NCBI RefSeq assembly: GCF_902497745.1
Contig: NZ_CABVHJ010000016.1
Span: 79,286 to 143,285, forward strand
DNA: 64,000 nucleotides
Origin: Pseudomonas fluorescens
Lineage (GTDB): Bacteria; Pseudomonadota; Gammaproteobacteria; Pseudomonadales; Pseudomonadaceae
Direction: 5' to 3'
Shown: piece after piece, positions 32,842 through 42,120 of the stretch
How the letters are laid out: the number at the start of each line of letters is the position of its first letter
Numbering within the stretch: the stretch's first letter is position 1
Notes under the pieces: generated by a model
The model's database searches: none
What the model saw: only the letters and a program-made list of their open reading frames with translations
Told to the model about the DNA's origin: nothing
Program-made: the position numbers and the translations under genes

Positions 32842-35463
32842 TCAGCCCGGCACCGGCTCCCCTTCTGTGCGCAATGCTGGAGCCGGCGCATGCACAGGCG
32901 CAATCGCCGCAAAGAACCACGGCGATACCAGCGTCACCAGGACAATGGTCATGACCCCGCTGGAAAACAGCGCCATCGCCACCAGTGCACCCAGATCGAC
33001 AATCGGCTTGAAGTCGGAAAACAGCAGCGCCATGAAGCCTACCGAGAAGATCACCACGTTGATCACCGTCGAACGGCCGACGCTGTGCATCGCCTGCAAA
33101 ATGGCCGCGTCGATTTCAATGCCCTGCTGCACCAGCAACTTGATGCGTGACAGCAGGTGCACCGCGTAATCCACCACGCCGACCACGAGGAACGTCACCA
33201 GCGTCGTGCCGATGTTCAGCTCGATGCCGAACAGGAACATGAAGCCGTAGACCGTCACCGAGGTGGTCAGCAAGGTCAGCATGCCGAGCACACCGAGGCG
33301 CACCGATTTGAGCCAGTACATCATCATCAGCGTGACCACCAGCAAGGCCAGGGAAAAACTCAGCACCTGGCCCTGAGTGATTTCCTGCAGTACGCCCGTC
33401 CAGATCAACGGAGTACCGGCGTGGGTCACCTCAAGGTTGGCCGGTTTATTGATCAGCAACCAGGCATCGAGGCGGTCGAGCATGCCCTGATAGTCGCTGG
33501 CGACCGACGAGGTCATGGTGTACAGGGTCAAGGCCTTGGAGAAATCGGCGTTGAGCACGTTGTTCAGGTCCGAGCCGCCACCGTTTTCGAACAGCATCAC
33601 GTGCTGCTCGATCAGCGAATTGCCCGGTACTTCAAACTGCTCGACCTGCCCGTCGTCATTGACTGACATGACCTTCTCCACGGCATTCGGCACCCGCAGA
33701 TAATCCGGGTTCATGTCGTTGAGCACCAGGTTCATGCGTTTGACGTAGGTGGCCAGCGAGTAGCCGTAACTGACGTTCGGTTGCTGTTTGATGAAGTGGT
33801 CGAGCTTGTCGATGAACTGCACCACTTCGGTGGTCAGCACGCCGCGCGGCTCCTTGCTGTCGATGGCGATCCAGCCCGGCGCCGTCCCCGCTACTTTGGC
33901 GTGGTTGATGAACTGATCGGACACGCGAATGTGGCTTTCCGGCTTGAAGTAGGCGATGCCGGAGTCTTCAATGTCGACGCGGAAGGTGAACACGGTGGCC
34001 AGTGCCAGCAGCGGCAGAATGACCATCAGGATCGGTTTGCGGAAGCGGATCATCCAGGCACAGAACGCCACCAGATACCGCGAGATGATCGATTCCTGGT
34101 GCACGACAGCCTTGGCTTGCTGCGGCTGATCCTTGCCCCAGATCGAGATCCACGCCGGAATCAGCAACAGCGAAATGATCAGCGCCGCGGTCAGGCCGAT
34201 GGACATGAACACGCCGAAATTACGGATGCTGACAATGTTGTTGGTGGTGGAAATCATGAACGTGGCGATGGTCGTCACGGTCGTCAACACCACCGGCACC
34301 ACCATCAAGCGCTGGGTTTCACGGTTGGCCTCGCGATTGCTCTTGCCGGCGTTTTTCTGCTCGTAATACTCCGCCATCACGTGGATCGCATCCGAGCAGC
34401 AGATGGTAAACAGGAATACTGGCAGCACACTGGTCAGCAGGTCGAACGGCACCCGCAATAGCGCCATCAGCCCCAACGTCCAGATGGTGCAGAACAGAAT
34501 ATTGAACAGCGGCAACAGCACGCCCAGCGGTTTGCGGAAGAAGAAGATCAACAGCAGTGTGATCAGCAAAAACACGATCGGAAAAAGCACGGCCAGGTCA
34601 TGGTCGATGATTTCCTGCTGCGCGGCGATGAAGATCGGCATGCCGGCAATGAAGATTTCGTCCTTGTACTCCGGGTGCTCCGCCTGATATTGCGCGACGA
34701 TGCCACGTACGATCTGATAAGCCCGCAGTTGCGCCTGAGCGTCGTCCTGCTTGGTGCCGAGCTCAGCCACCAGCATCGCGACCTTTTTGTCCTTGGACAC
34801 CACCCCGTCGACCATCAACTCGTTGCCCATGATCTGCGACTCGACCAGCGCCGGGTCCATGTCATAGGCATTCAGGGTTTTGTGGATCAACAGCTCGCCG
34901 TCGTCGGTCAGGACGATGTTTTCCAGATCGCCCATCGAGGCCATTTCGCGGATCGGGTTGATCCGCTCGGCGAGAAAGGTCAGGAACAGCTGATCATGGG
35001 AATCCCAGTTTTGACTCTGGGCATGATCACGCAATGCCTTGGCGTTGGCGTAATCGTTCTGCGAAAAGCCACCCTCGAGAATATCCCGGGTCAACAACTG
35101 CGCACGGCTGTCGTCTGCATGCCGGGCGACGATCTGCGCCAACTGCTCCTTGTCGGCATCGTTGGCCAGGATCATCTTGCGCACCGACTGCGACATCGAA
35201 AACAACGCGTTGAGTGTTGATTTGTTGAACACCGTTTGCGGGTTGTTCAGCGCCACCATCACCGAGTCGAACGTGCCGGTGAACTCACCCTGCAAGTCGA
35301 TGATGGTCTTGCGCGCCGGGTGGCTTTCCTTGAGCAGATAAGGGTTGGTGTCGGACACCAGCGCGCCCAGCGTATAAGTGAAATACGCCGTAATCGCCAC
35401 CAGCAGGAAAACAATCGCCCGCGCATAGCGCTCGACGAAATTCAGATATCTTTCCATGATCAT
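32842..35463 (-). CDS. MMPL/RND-family exporter
   Basis: An 873-residue inner-membrane transporter with two halves, each one membrane span, a large periplasmic domain and a group of spans: FLLVAITAYFTYTLGAL near residue 20, then a cluster beginning VLFPIVFLLITLLLIFFF near 290; the second half starts with PILMVILPLLALATVFTF near 475 and its last cluster begins near 695. The length and architecture fit MMPL proteins that export lipids, such as hopanoids, mycolates or aryl-polyene lipids. I keep the first ATG because GGAA lies five bases before it; MERYLNF two codons later is the alternative. It is the last gene of the operon and follows a LolA-like gene, its usual companion. Confidence 0.9.
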   Translation of the reverse strand: MIMERYLNFVERYARAIVFLLVAITAYFTYTLGALVSDTNPYLLKESHPARKTIIDLQGEFTGTFDSVMVALNNPQTVFNKSTLNALFSMSQSVRKMILANDADKEQLAQIVARHADDSRAQLLTRDILEGGFSQNDYANAKALRDHAQSQNWDSHDQLFLTFLAERINPIREMASMGDLENIVLTDDGELLIHKTLNAYDMDPALVESQIMGNELMVDGVVSKDKKVAMLVAELGTKQDDAQAQLRAYQIVRGIVAQYQAEHPEYKDEIFIAGMPIFIAAQQEIIDHDLAVLFPIVFLLITLLLIFFFRKPLGVLLPLFNILFCTIWTLGLMALLRVPFDLLTSVLPVFLFTICCSDAIHVMAEYYEQKNAGKSNREANRETQRLMVVPVVLTTVTTIATFMISTTNNIVSIRNFGVFMSIGLTAALIISLLLIPAWISIWGKDQPQQAKAVVHQESIISRYLVAFCAWMIRFRKPILMVILPLLALATVFTFRVDIEDSGIAYFKPESHIRVSDQFINHAKVAGTAPGWIAIDSKEPRGVLTTEVVQFIDKLDHFIKQQPNVSYGYSLATYVKRMNLVLNDMNPDYLRVPNAVEKVMSVNDDGQVEQFEVPGNSLIEQHVMLFENGGGSDLNNVLNADFSKALTLYTMTSSVASDYQGMLDRLDAWLLINKPANLEVTHAGTPLIWTGVLQEITQGQVLSFSLALLVVTLMMMYWLKSVRLGVLGMLTLLTTSVTVYGFMFLFGIELNIGTTLVTFLVVGVVDYAVHLLSRIKLLVQQGIEIDAAILQAMHSVGRSTVINVVIFSVGFMALLFSDFKPIVDLGALVAMALFSSGVMTIVLVTLVSPWFFAAIAPVHAPAPALRTEGEPVPG

Positions 35464-35490
35464 GCGGTTCCAGGTCGTCGGGGTCGGCGC

Positions 35491-36327
35491 TTAGCGGGCA
35501 GACACGGCAAATTCCGGCAGGTCACCGGTTTTCAGCCCGCGCTTGATGGCGGTCTGGGTGAACAGGCGATCTTCCAGCGAGACGTTGTACTGCAACTGGT
35601 TGAAGCGCATTTCCGAACGGGTGCCGTCGATGAAGTGCTCGGTTTCGCTGAGCACAATGCTGTCGATCGAATCGATGGTCGCGACTTTCTGCGTGCGCAT
35701 CTGCTTGATCAGCACACCTTTGACGTCGAAGAAGTCCTGACGCATGACCAGGAAATTCTGCTTGTCGATCCACACCTTCAGCTTGTTGTAACCGGTCTTG
35801 GCCAGCACCTCGGGGGACGCCGGTTCACGCTCGATCACGTAGCAGTCGCGGCCCTTGATCTGCTCTTCACCGACGAGTTTCTGCGAGTAGTCCTTGACGC
35901 GGATCTTGTCCAGATCGGCGTACGAGTACTCACTGCCCATGAACGAGCCACGCTTGTCGGTGGTGGAGATGCGGCGGGTCTGACGGCTGACCGGCAGGTA
36001 CATCCACTGGCTGTCTTCCAGGCCGAGGGTTTCGTGCGGGTTTTCGATGTGGAAGGCAACGTCACGCACGTCAGTCGGCGCGGAAAAGTACATGCTGAAT
36101 TTGTCGCTGTCCGGGTAATCCTTTTGCAGGTAGGTGAACTCGCGAACGCGGGTATTGCCTTTCTTGTCATGCAGGATCAGCGAAACCTGGGACATGAAGC
36201 TGTTCCCGTCATTGCGATCGCGTACCTGGCGGATGATCTCATCGGCATTGCCGGCCTCGGCGGCACTGGCGCAAGCGCTGCCAAGGATCAAAGCGGCGGT
36301 GGTCAGACTTTTCAAAAACGGCAACAT
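35491..36327 (-). CDS. LolA-like outer-membrane lipoprotein-sorting protein
   Basis: A 278-residue periplasmic protein. The signal peptide MLPFLKSLTTAALILGSACASA leads to a mature domain that matches the LolA-like family annotated as outer membrane lipoprotein-sorting protein: ADEIIRQVRDRNDGNSFMSQVSLILHDKKG, then REFTYLQKDYPDSDKFSMYFSAP and a half-barrel repeat pattern through DCYVIEREP. A good AAGGAAG site precedes the ATG. Such proteins are found next to MMPL exporters and are thought to carry a lipid across the periplasm. It is 27 bases upstream of the exporter and 59 bases downstream of the barrel gene. Confidence 0.87.
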   Translation of the reverse strand: MLPFLKSLTTAALILGSACASAAEAGNADEIIRQVRDRNDGNSFMSQVSLILHDKKGNTRVREFTYLQKDYPDSDKFSMYFSAPTDVRDVAFHIENPHETLGLEDSQWMYLPVSRQTRRISTTDKRGSFMGSEYSYADLDKIRVKDYSQKLVGEEQIKGRDCYVIEREPASPEVLAKTGYNKLKVWIDKQNFLVMRQDFFDVKGVLIKQMRTQKVATIDSIDSIVLSETEHFIDGTRSEMRFNQLQYNVSLEDRLFTQTAIKRGLKTGDLPEFAVSAR

Positions 36328-36386
36328 AACAACTTCCTTTTCGTTGGATGAATGCACCTGCGCGCGAGAGCGGCAGGCGTGATGGG

Positions 36387-37685
36387 TCAGAACAGATAGC
36401 CGGCCGACAGCCGCACTTGATCGCGCTTTCTGTACTCGCCGAAAGTCTTGTCGGGCTTGCCGAAAAACACGTCCACCTCCAGGCCGAGCTTGATGTAGTC
36501 CACCGGCTTGTAGGTGAAGATGCCTTGCAGCAAGGCGTCGTCCTGAAACGGCGGTGAGCCAGCGACCACCAGACGACTCTTGAGGCGGTCCTGCCAATGG
36601 GTGCCTTCGGCCGACAGGGTGAACAGCGGCTCACGCTTGTCCTGCAACATGCCGTCCTGCCAATCGAGCAACACCTGCTCCTGCCACTGCGCGGAAATCA
36701 GCCAGTCGCGCAACAGGTAGTCGACGCCCAGCAGCGACTTGACCATGGGCGTGCTGTCGGCACCGTAGGCGCGGGTCGGATTGGTCACGCGCCAGTTGTC
36801 GAAATACGCGACCTCGCTGCGCACCACGATGCTGTGCCCGGCGTCGATCGCCAGCCCGGCACCGCCCATGGTGTAACGGGGAAACTGCCGTTCCAGCCGT
36901 GTGCGACCGTCGTCGGCGAGGCCTTCGACCGCGTACACCGGGTCTTGCTGACGAGCGCTCAAGGCAACAAAACTGGTGTCCACCGCGCCGATCCGGCCGT
37001 TGGCGCTCAGGCCATAGGAATAGCCCTTGTCGCCGTCATAGCCGGGCTTGGAATCGAGCAGGAAATACTGTGGGTCCGGCGTAGCAAACAGTGGCGCGGC
37101 AAATTCACTGCCCTCAACCGGCGCCCGGTTTTTCACGAAGTCGGTGATCCACAACGCCTCCAGTTCCCACTCGCCCACCGGTTGCGCAAAACGCACCATG
37201 GGCACGGCGATGCGGCTGTCTTCGAGCAGCGGCGTCAGACCATCACGATAGTCCAGCGGGTTGATCTGATCGAGCACGCGCAATTCATCCGCGCGGCCCC
37301 AGACCACTTGCTGCCAGCCCACTGTCACTTCACCGTCACCCAGCGAATGGCCGACGTAGAGGTGCCGCCAATCGGCATCGAAACGGTACTTGTCCCGCGC
37401 CCGTTCGCTGTACGGATTGTTGCCATCGTAGCGTGCGTCGTAACGCACGCGGCCCTTGGCCTTGTAGTAACCGCCCTCCCAGTTGTCTTCCAGGTTGGCT
37501 TTGAAATACACGGCTTTCTGCGTGACCTGATCGTCACCGTGCAGGCGCAAAGCCGTGGCCACGCCGACTTCACCGTCGGCGTAATCGGGCTTGAGATCAG
37601 CGACGGTAAACTCGGCCATCGCGGTGGGCGCAGCCATGCACGCCCACACCGCACCCACGATGTGACTGTTGTGAAATCGAGGCAT
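36387..37685 (-). CDS. Outer-membrane beta-barrel protein, DUF1302-like
   Basis: A 432-residue protein with a signal peptide (cleavage near PTAMA before EFTVADL), alternating beta-strand text throughout and a terminal Phe strand (QVRLSAGYLF), all typical of outer-membrane barrels. The segment GEVTVGWQQVVWGRADELRVLDQINPLDYRDGL corresponds to the DUF1302 pattern GRQVFNWGEG followed by NTTNPVD in the longer protein at 10928. With the LolA-like and MMPL proteins it completes an inner membrane, periplasm and outer membrane route. It begins two bases after the SDR gene stop. Confidence 0.8.
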   Translation of the reverse strand: MPRFHNSHIVGAVWACMAAPTAMAEFTVADLKPDYADGEVGVATALRLHGDDQVTQKAVYFKANLEDNWEGGYYKAKGRVRYDARYDGNNPYSERARDKYRFDADWRHLYVGHSLGDGEVTVGWQQVVWGRADELRVLDQINPLDYRDGLTPLLEDSRIAVPMVRFAQPVGEWELEALWITDFVKNRAPVEGSEFAAPLFATPDPQYFLLDSKPGYDGDKGYSYGLSANGRIGAVDTSFVALSARQQDPVYAVEGLADDGRTRLERQFPRYTMGGAGLAIDAGHSIVVRSEVAYFDNWRVTNPTRAYGADSTPMVKSLLGVDYLLRDWLISAQWQEQVLLDWQDGMLQDKREPLFTLSAEGTHWQDRLKSRLVVAGSPPFQDDALLQGIFTYKPVDYIKLGLEVDVFFGKPDKTFGEYRKRDQVRLSAGYLF

Positions 37686-37687
37686 CG

Positions 37688-38452
37688 CTACATTCCCAAC
37701 CCGACACCGCCATCGATCACCAGACTCTGGGCAGTCACCCCACCAGCCTCGGGGCTGGCCAGGTAACGCACCATCGCCGCCACTTCTTCGCTCTGGATGA
37801 AACGGCGCATCGGCAGTTTCTTCTTCGCGTTGCGTACGATCTGTTCCTGGGTCAAACCGGCAATTGCCGCTTGCGTCGCCAGTTCACCCTGCAACATCGG
37901 CGTATCGATCCACGCTGGCAGAATCGCATTGACGGTGATTTGCCGCGAAGCGAGATCCAGCGCCAGCGCTTTGGTCATGCCGACGATGCCGTGCTTGGAC
38001 GCGCAGTAAGCGGTGTTGCGCACCTTGCCGGCACGGCCGAGGATCGACGACATGTTGATGATCCGCCCACGGTCCGGCATCAGTGCCAGACACAACGAGG
38101 TCACATAGAACGTACCGTTGAGATTGACCGAAATCACCTTGTGCCAGTTGTGCAGATCCTCCGGTTCGTTCTCGTTGCAGATGCCTGCACTGTTGACCAG
38201 CACGTCGACGTACTCGACTTGCGAGCCGAGCGCCTTGAAGAACGTCTCCATGGCCGGCAGGTCGGCAATGTTCGCCGCATGGATCTCGATCCGCGCCTGG
38301 ATCTGCTCCTGTTGCTCATCGACCCAGCGCTGCAGTTCGGCCAGATCGAGATCCAGCAGGATCAGGCGATTTTCGGCGTCGGCGGCAAAACCCTCGGCGA
38401 CCGCACGGCCGATGCCTTTGGCTGCTCCGGTGATCAGAATGGTCCGGCTCAT
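37688..38452 (-). CDS. Short-chain dehydrogenase/reductase
   Basis: A 254-residue classical SDR. The cofactor loop is ILITGAAKGIGRAVAEGF, the NNAG position reads VNSAGICNEN, Ser is in INMSSILGRAG and the catalytic pair is in AYCASKHG (YxxxK, about residues 158-162). An acidic residue after the second strand (LLDLDLAEL) points to NAD rather than NADP. It starts in a four-base overlap with the FabG-like gene stop. A role as a second keto or hydroxyl-acyl dehydrogenase in the pathway is likely; the exact substrate is unknown. Confidence 0.85.
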   Translation of the reverse strand: MSRTILITGAAKGIGRAVAEGFAADAENRLILLDLDLAELQRWVDEQQEQIQARIEIHAANIADLPAMETFFKALGSQVEYVDVLVNSAGICNENEPEDLHNWHKVISVNLNGTFYVTSLCLALMPDRGRIINMSSILGRAGKVRNTAYCASKHGIVGMTKALALDLASRQITVNAILPAWIDTPMLQGELATQAAIAGLTQEQIVRNAKKKLPMRRFIQSEEVAAMVRYLASPEAGGVTAQSLVIDGGVGLGM

Positions 38453-39186
38453 GGCATCTTCAACCCGCCGTTAACCGACAGGACCTCCCCGGTCAGGTAC
38501 AAACCGCGATCGGCGAGGTACAGCACCGCTTCGGCAATTTCCTCCGGTTCGGCGTAGCGCTTGATCAGCAGACGCGACTGGATTTCCTCCTCCTGACTGC
38601 CGATCAGCGCCGTACTCATCTCGGTCTTGACGATGCCCGGGGCGACCGCGTTGACGCGAATGTTGCGCGGCGCCAGCTCCACCGCCAAGGCACGGGTCAA
38701 CGATTCGACCCCGCCCTTGGCAGCGGCATAGTTGCTTTGGCCTTTGCCGGGCTTCTGCGCCGCCACCGAACTGATGTTGACGATGCAACCGCTGCGCTGG
38801 CGCAACATGCCCGGCACCACCTGCTGACAGCACAGCATCGTGCCGATCAGGTTGGTCTGGATCACGTCGACCAGGTCGCGCGCCGACATCGTCGCCAGCA
38901 AACCATCGCGAGTGATACCGGCGTTGTTAACCAGCAGATCGATACGCTGAAAATGCTGATCGACCCGCTCGAAAAACGCCTTGATGCTGTCGCCGCTGCT
39001 GACATCGCACTGCAACGCCAGGCAATCGATCCCCGACGCCTGAACCTCATCGCGCAAGGTCATTGCCGCGACTTCATCGCGCACGTAACTGAACGCGATC
39101 TGATAACCCGCCCCGGCCAGGGCCAGGACAATCGCCCGACCGATGCCACGACTGCCACCGGTCACCACTGCTACTTTATTCGGCAT
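38449..39186 (-). CDS. 3-oxoacyl-ACP reductase (FabG-like)
   Basis: A 245-residue SDR close to FabG, the NADPH-dependent enzyme that reduces beta-ketoacyl-ACP. Features are VAVVTGGSRGIGRAIVLAL at the N terminus, LLVNNAGITRDGLLATMS, IVNISSVAAQKPGKGQSNYAAAKGG with the Ser-Tyr-Lys set, and the C-terminal LTGEVLSVNGGLKMP, which is a standard FabG ending. It is encoded nine bases after the aminotransferase fusion and overlaps the next SDR. It most likely reduces the beta-keto chain made by the ketosynthases of this operon. Confidence 0.88.
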   Translation of the reverse strand: MPNKVAVVTGGSRGIGRAIVLALAGAGYQIAFSYVRDEVAAMTLRDEVQASGIDCLALQCDVSSGDSIKAFFERVDQHFQRIDLLVNNAGITRDGLLATMSARDLVDVIQTNLIGTMLCCQQVVPGMLRQRSGCIVNISSVAAQKPGKGQSNYAAAKGGVESLTRALAVELAPRNIRVNAVAPGIVKTEMSTALIGSQEEEIQSRLLIKRYAEPEEIAEAVLYLADRGLYLTGEVLSVNGGLKMP

Positions 39187-39195
39187 GACCGTTCC

Positions 39196-42066
39196 TTAAA
39201 GCGAGTTGTCGGTTTTGAACTGCGCGAGGCTGAAGCCGTGGGTCGCCGCCAGTGCACGAATCTGCTGCACTTGCTCGCGGCTGATGTCGCCGTAGGAGTA
39301 GTGCTGTTTCATCCCGGACAGGCCCATCAATACCGACTCGGCCATGCACGCGTACAACTGACCTTGCTTGAGATAGGCCCGTACGTTTTTCACCAGGCCA
39401 TCGCCCAGCGGCGTCTGCACGATGCCGCCGTGCATGTAGAGCACGTCGCTGCGTTGACTGGCGAGATTCTGGTCAACGTTCAGCGGAACGGCGATGTCGC
39501 AGATCACACTGTTTTCGGCGAAGTGCTCGGCAAAGAGAAACGGCTGCGGTGCGTTCGCCGCGCAGAGCACGATGCGCGCCTGTTTCAGCACATCAAGATC
39601 GTTGCTGACGGTGATGAAAGCGTTTGCGCCCAAGCGTTCTTCGACCAGCTTCGCCACACGCTGCCCCAGATCGGCACTGCTGCCGTGGGCCTGCAACAGC
39701 GCATCAATACCGTCGATTTGCTGCAAGCGACGGGCAAGACGGTCGTGCTCGGCGACACCCTTGAGGATCGCGCGGGCGGCTTCGGCGTAAATCAGTTGCG
39801 CGGTTTTTTCCAGACGACGCAGGGAGCCGTCGCGGCCGCTGCCGATAAGGATCAGGTGCTCGACGCTGGTCGACAGCAGTGAGGCGTAGGTCGAGGCAAT
39901 ATTGCCCGCCGCACCGACCACCGCAGCGGTCTGCTCGCTCAGTTCCAGGCCTTGCTGCTTGCAGCCCTGTTCGATGGCTTCCAGGCCCATGCCGATGGTC
40001 AGCGCGTTGCCGGAAGTCAGCGCCATGTCGGGAATCTGCAAGGCCTGGCAGTTGTTGGTGACGATCGAGGTGTACATACCCAGCCCGGCGACGGTGTAAC
40101 CATCGGCGCGGGCATCCTTGATGCGATTGCCGACTTCTTCGCGGATGGTTTGCAGATCACCGCTGGCGATATAAGCCGCCATGGCATCGGAGTCCATGCA
40201 CAGCGGGTACAGGGTGAATTCCACGGCGGTGCCGAGTTTCGAGCGGATCTGCACCGGGCCGATTGGCGCGGCACGGCGCTCGGGCGCCATGCGTTTGATG
40301 AACTCGCGCTTCTGCTCGGCGCTCAGGGTCGACAGTGAAGGATCGACGTCGCTGAGCATGTCCGAATCAATCAAATGGTTGATGAACGCCACGCGCGCCA
40401 CCACGCGTACGTTCTCGTCAGACTTTGGGAGGCTTTCGTTCTCCTTGAAGCTGACCTCACGAGCCGGCACCTGCGCAATGCTGTCGGCGCACACACCGGC
40501 CGCCAGCGGAAACGCATCACGCCGACGCAGCATGTCGCAGACTTTCTGCAAGGAAGCGATCAGTCCGTCGATTTCTTCGAAGGTGATGCACACCGGCGGC
40601 TCCAGACGAATCACATTGGCGTTGCTGCCCGACGGCGCCACGCGCAGGGATTCGAATTGCAGCAGGTAGCCGGCGATGATGTAGCCCAGCGCATCGTTGT
40701 ACTGCGCCGATGCCTGAACCAGCGAACTGGTGCCGGTCAGGTCGTGCAGTTCGAAGCCCAGCAGCAAGCCACGACCACGCACGTCGGCGATCACGTCCGG
40801 GTAGGCCGCTTTGAGTTCCAGCAGCGAAGACTTGAGGTATTCGCCCTTCTTGTTCACGTCCTTGAGCATCGCGCTGTCGTTCTCGAACAGACGGCGCAAG
40901 GCCGACAAAGCGATATGGCAAGACGCATCGTCTTCGGCGAAGGTCGAGCTGTGGATGTAGCTGAAATCGTTTTCGTAGTGGCTGGCGCGGATTACCGTCG
41001 CAGCGATTTTCATCAAGCCACCGCCCAGCGCTTTCGACAGGCAGTAGTAATCACCCTGCAAGTTGAAATGGCTGGCGCCGAGCAAGGTGCCGGTGCGGCC
41101 GAAACCCGATTGCACTTCGTCGATGATCAGCGGGCATTGCTGCTCGTTGCACAGGCGCCGCAGGCCCAGATAGAACTCATTGGCGAATTCGTTGATGCCA
41201 CCCTCGCCCTGAATCGGCTCGAGCAATACCGCCGTGATCGCGCTGAATGCTTCGCGGCGTACCTGCAGGGTTTCGCCGCTCCATTCCAGGCTCAGCCAGT
41301 GACGCACATGACGGGCCGGCAGGTCGTGCAACTGCTGTGGCTGTTGCGGGTCGATGAACTCGACATTGAGGCCGAAACGGGCGAACGGCTTGCGGTACTG
41401 CTTGCCATAGGTCAACTGAACGGTGTTCACCAGTTTGCCGTGGAAGCTGCCGCGCACAGCCAGGAACACCGGCTCGACATGCAGTTGCGCCAGGTTGTGC
41501 TGACGCACCGCTTCGGCCACTTGGCGCACGGTGACGCAGGACAGATTCTGCGGCAGCAGACCGGTTGGCAAATCGAGATCGTCGACGTCCAGTTCGACAT
41601 AAGCCTTGTCGCTGGCAACCAGATTGGCGAGGGCGAAATCACGCTCGTCGAATTGCGTCTGCAGGTTTTTCTGACGACGGTATTCGGCGTGCTTGACGGC
41701 GATTTCCACCGACTCGGCGCCACTGTTGGAGAAGGTCGAAATGTAGCGCTCGCTGTTGTTCAGTTCACGGTTGAACGCTTCACTGAGTTCACGCCCCAAT
41801 TGACCGGCCGCACCGCGCACCGACATCTGCGCGTTGAACGGGACATCGGCACGCAACAGGTCGACGAGCTGATCGACAAATTGCGGATCGTTGTGGCCAT
41901 ACAGCGCGGCGCCGTAACCACCGAGGAAGTCGGTGACGGTTACTTCATCGCCCTGGCGGTCGCGGTAAAACAGTTTGCTGCCCAGCGCTCTGTGGAACTG
42001 ACATTCCAGGCCCAGGGCCTGCATCAATTCAACGAATTTCGGCCGTACGTAATCGCGGTAATCCAT
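39196..42066 (-). CDS. Class III aminotransferase fused to an acyl-thioester reductase-like domain
   Basis: A 956-residue two-domain protein. Residues 1-510 form a class III PLP aminotransferase: the phosphate-binding SNSGAES at 113-119, LIIDEVQSGFGRTG at 313-326 and the Schiff-base lysine K345 in LSKALGGG. Residues about 590-930 resemble the Rossmann domain of acyl-ACP reductases of the aldehyde-forming kind: AAVVGAAGNIASTYASLL (714-731, GxxGxxA), ICDIAVPLNV (855-864) and YACMAESVL (905-913). Together they could reduce an acyl-thioester to an aldehyde and aminate it, as do the reductase-transaminase fusions of the prodigiosin and tambjamine pathways. The linker 510-590 is hydrophilic. The substrate and amine donor are unknown. 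Confidence 0.8.
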   Translation of the reverse strand: MDYRDYVRPKFVELMQALGLECQFHRALGSKLFYRDRQGDEVTVTDFLGGYGAALYGHNDPQFVDQLVDLLRADVPFNAQMSVRGAAGQLGRELSEAFNRELNNSERYISTFSNSGAESVEIAVKHAEYRRQKNLQTQFDERDFALANLVASDKAYVELDVDDLDLPTGLLPQNLSCVTVRQVAEAVRQHNLAQLHVEPVFLAVRGSFHGKLVNTVQLTYGKQYRKPFARFGLNVEFIDPQQPQQLHDLPARHVRHWLSLEWSGETLQVRREAFSAITAVLLEPIQGEGGINEFANEFYLGLRRLCNEQQCPLIIDEVQSGFGRTGTLLGASHFNLQGDYYCLSKALGGGLMKIAATVIRASHYENDFSYIHSSTFAEDDASCHIALSALRRLFENDSAMLKDVNKKGEYLKSSLLELKAAYPDVIADVRGRGLLLGFELHDLTGTSSLVQASAQYNDALGYIIAGYLLQFESLRVAPSGSNANVIRLEPPVCITFEEIDGLIASLQKVCDMLRRRDAFPLAAGVCADSIAQVPAREVSFKENESLPKSDENVRVVARVAFINHLIDSDMLSDVDPSLSTLSAEQKREFIKRMAPERRAAPIGPVQIRSKLGTAVEFTLYPLCMDSDAMAAYIASGDLQTIREEVGNRIKDARADGYTVAGLGMYTSIVTNNCQALQIPDMALTSGNALTIGMGLEAIEQGCKQQGLELSEQTAAVVGAAGNIASTYASLLSTSVEHLILIGSGRDGSLRRLEKTAQLIYAEAARAILKGVAEHDRLARRLQQIDGIDALLQAHGSSADLGQRVAKLVEERLGANAFITVSNDLDVLKQARIVLCAANAPQPFLFAEHFAENSVICDIAVPLNVDQNLASQRSDVLYMHGGIVQTPLGDGLVKNVRAYLKQGQLYACMAESVLMGLSGMKQHYSYGDISREQVQQIRALAATHGFSLAQFKTDNSL

Positions 42067-42120
42067 GACAGTTCTATCCCTTGAGTAAAAAATCAGCTGC
42101 GTTTCGTTGCATGCCGACGG

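Noticed and set aside
36387..37685. The barrel at 36387 as a recent copy of the DUF1302 gene at 10928
   Set aside because: The lengths differ by 220 residues and only short motifs agree, so any common origin is old.
40375..42084. A 569-codon open frame opposite the aminotransferase fusion
   Set aside because: No ribosome site or family text; the strand opposite has all the class III aminotransferase motifs.
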